Of a stretch of DNA of 6,017 bases, positions 5,451 through 6,017 are shown piece after piece; the first letter of the stretch is position 1, and each line of letters starts with the position of its first letter. Location: contig DATHII010000102.1 of assembly GCA_035316885.1 (NCBI GenBank), positions 1 to 6,017 on the forward strand. The letters run 5' to 3'. The notes beneath the pieces are model-generated. The model made no database searches. It worked only from the letters and a program-made list of their open reading frames with translations, and was not told where the DNA came from. Both the position numbers and the translations under genes were made by a program. The DNA is from DASRTE01 sp035316885. GTDB taxonomy: Bacteria > Actinomycetota > Actinomycetes > Jiangellales > Jiangellaceae.

Positions 5451-6017
5451 ATGCGAAGGGCAGCCATCCTGGCCATCCTGGCCTGCCTGGTCGCGGTGCT
5501 TGGCGGGTTATCCGCCGCGCCGTCCCTCGCCCAGACCGCCCAGCCCCCGCCCGACTCGAGCTTCCAGAAGGTCACCCTCAACGACCGCCCGGGCGAGCCG
5601 ATGGACCTCGCCGTCCTACCCGACCTGCGCGTACTGCACACCACCCGCAACGGTGAGGTGCGGATGCACGACCCGAGCACGGGGCTGAACAAGGTGGCGG
5701 CCAAGCTCAACGTCTACTCGCACGACGAGGAGGGCCTGCAGAGCATCGCGATCGACGCCAACTTCACCCGGAACAAGTGGGTCTACCTGTACTACCAGCC
5801 GCCGATGGACACGCCGGTGGACGACCCGTCCACCCCCGGCGTCAACGAGGGCGACGCGCCCTTGTTCGGCACGGAGGCCGACTGGGAACGCTTCCGAGGC
5901 GTGAGCCGCCTGTCGCGCTTCAAGCTCAAGGGCGACAAGCTCGACCTGGCATCCGAGCAGCAGATCATCGACGTGCCAGGCGACCGCGGCATCTGCTGCC
6001 ACGTCGGCGGCCAGATC
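5451..6017 (+). CDS. Secreted PQQ-type glucose/sorbosone dehydrogenase, 5' part (truncated by window end)
   Basis: 189 codons are visible with no stop; the frame runs off the window. Residues 1-27 are a Sec signal (MRR, hydrophobic core, probable cleavage after SLA at 25-27). The Cys at 12 is inside the hydrophobic core and not in a lipobox. The propeller starts at about 38 and shows GEPMDLAVLPDLRVLHTTRNG (48-68, in pieces), HDEEGLQSIAIDANF (91-105), TRNKWVYLYYQPP (106-118), SRLSRFKL (152-159) and ICCHVGG (181-187), with His184 as the probable catalytic base. It is a paralogue of the propeller in the first gene (compare LASEQ, CCHV, KWVYLYY/RWVYLFY) but keeps the EEGLQ loop that the first gene lacks. 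It should oxidise a sugar outside the cytoplasm with PQQ. It starts 63 bp after the TIM-barrel gene and probably shares its transcript. Whether PKD or CBM domains follow cannot be seen. Confidence 0.9.
   Translation, partial: MRRAAILAILACLVAVLGGLSAAPSLAQTAQPPPDSSFQKVTLNDRPGEPMDLAVLPDLRVLHTTRNGEVRMHDPSTGLNKVAAKLNVYSHDEEGLQSIAIDANFTRNKWVYLYYQPPMDTPVDDPSTPGVNEGDAPLFGTEADWERFRGVSRLSRFKLKGDKLDLASEQQIIDVPGDRGICCHVGGQI

Noticed and set aside
1..6017. CRISPR arrays, tRNA or rRNA genes, insertion sequences, attachment sites
   Set aside because: I saw no spaced direct repeats, no RNA-gene signatures, no transposase and no terminal inverted repeats in the window.

Overview
The window looks like a piece of a high-GC Gram-positive chromosome, most likely actinobacterial. 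The coding DNA has strongly G/C third positions, the ribosome binding sites are AGGAGG-like, and the encoded families (ThuA/PQQ-dehydrogenase/PKD/CBM6 chimeras and Tat-exported TIM-barrel epimerase-like proteins) are typical of soil Actinomycetota. The sequence does not fix a genus.

Layout, all on the + strand. (1) 24-3797: a very large secreted protein of 1257 aa with, in order, a Sec signal, a ThuA-like domain, a PQQ-type glucose/sorbosone dehydrogenase beta-propeller interrupted by an inserted beta-rich module, a PKD domain, an Ig-like domain and a CBM6-like domain. (2) 3798-4418: a 621-bp gap. It holds an AT-richer pocket, a 10-bp palindrome, and a short reading frame with an excellent ribosome binding site. 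That frame begins like a Tat signal but stops after 23 codons, so it is probably the fossil of a lost Tat-exported protein. (3) 4419-5387: a Tat-exported TIM-barrel protein of the sugar phosphate isomerase/epimerase (xylose isomerase-like) fold. (4) 5388-5450: a 63-bp spacer with a tight hairpin. (5) 5451 to the window end: the first 189 codons of a second secreted PQQ-type sugar dehydrogenase, cut off by the window edge.

All three genes encode exported proteins that should act on sugars outside the cytoplasm. A reasonable inference is an extracytoplasmic oxidative sugar or glycoside pathway: PQQ-type propellers oxidise a sugar, a metal-dependent TIM-barrel enzyme isomerises, epimerises or eliminates the keto-sugar, and the CBM6/PKD modules hold the large enzyme on polysaccharide. 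The substrate cannot be read from the sequence. The points most worth a second look are the module inserted into the first propeller, the loss of typical active-site-region residues in its ThuA and PQQ parts beside a more canonical paralogue in the same locus, the Tat export of a normally cytoplasmic fold, and the Tat-leader fossil in the gap.
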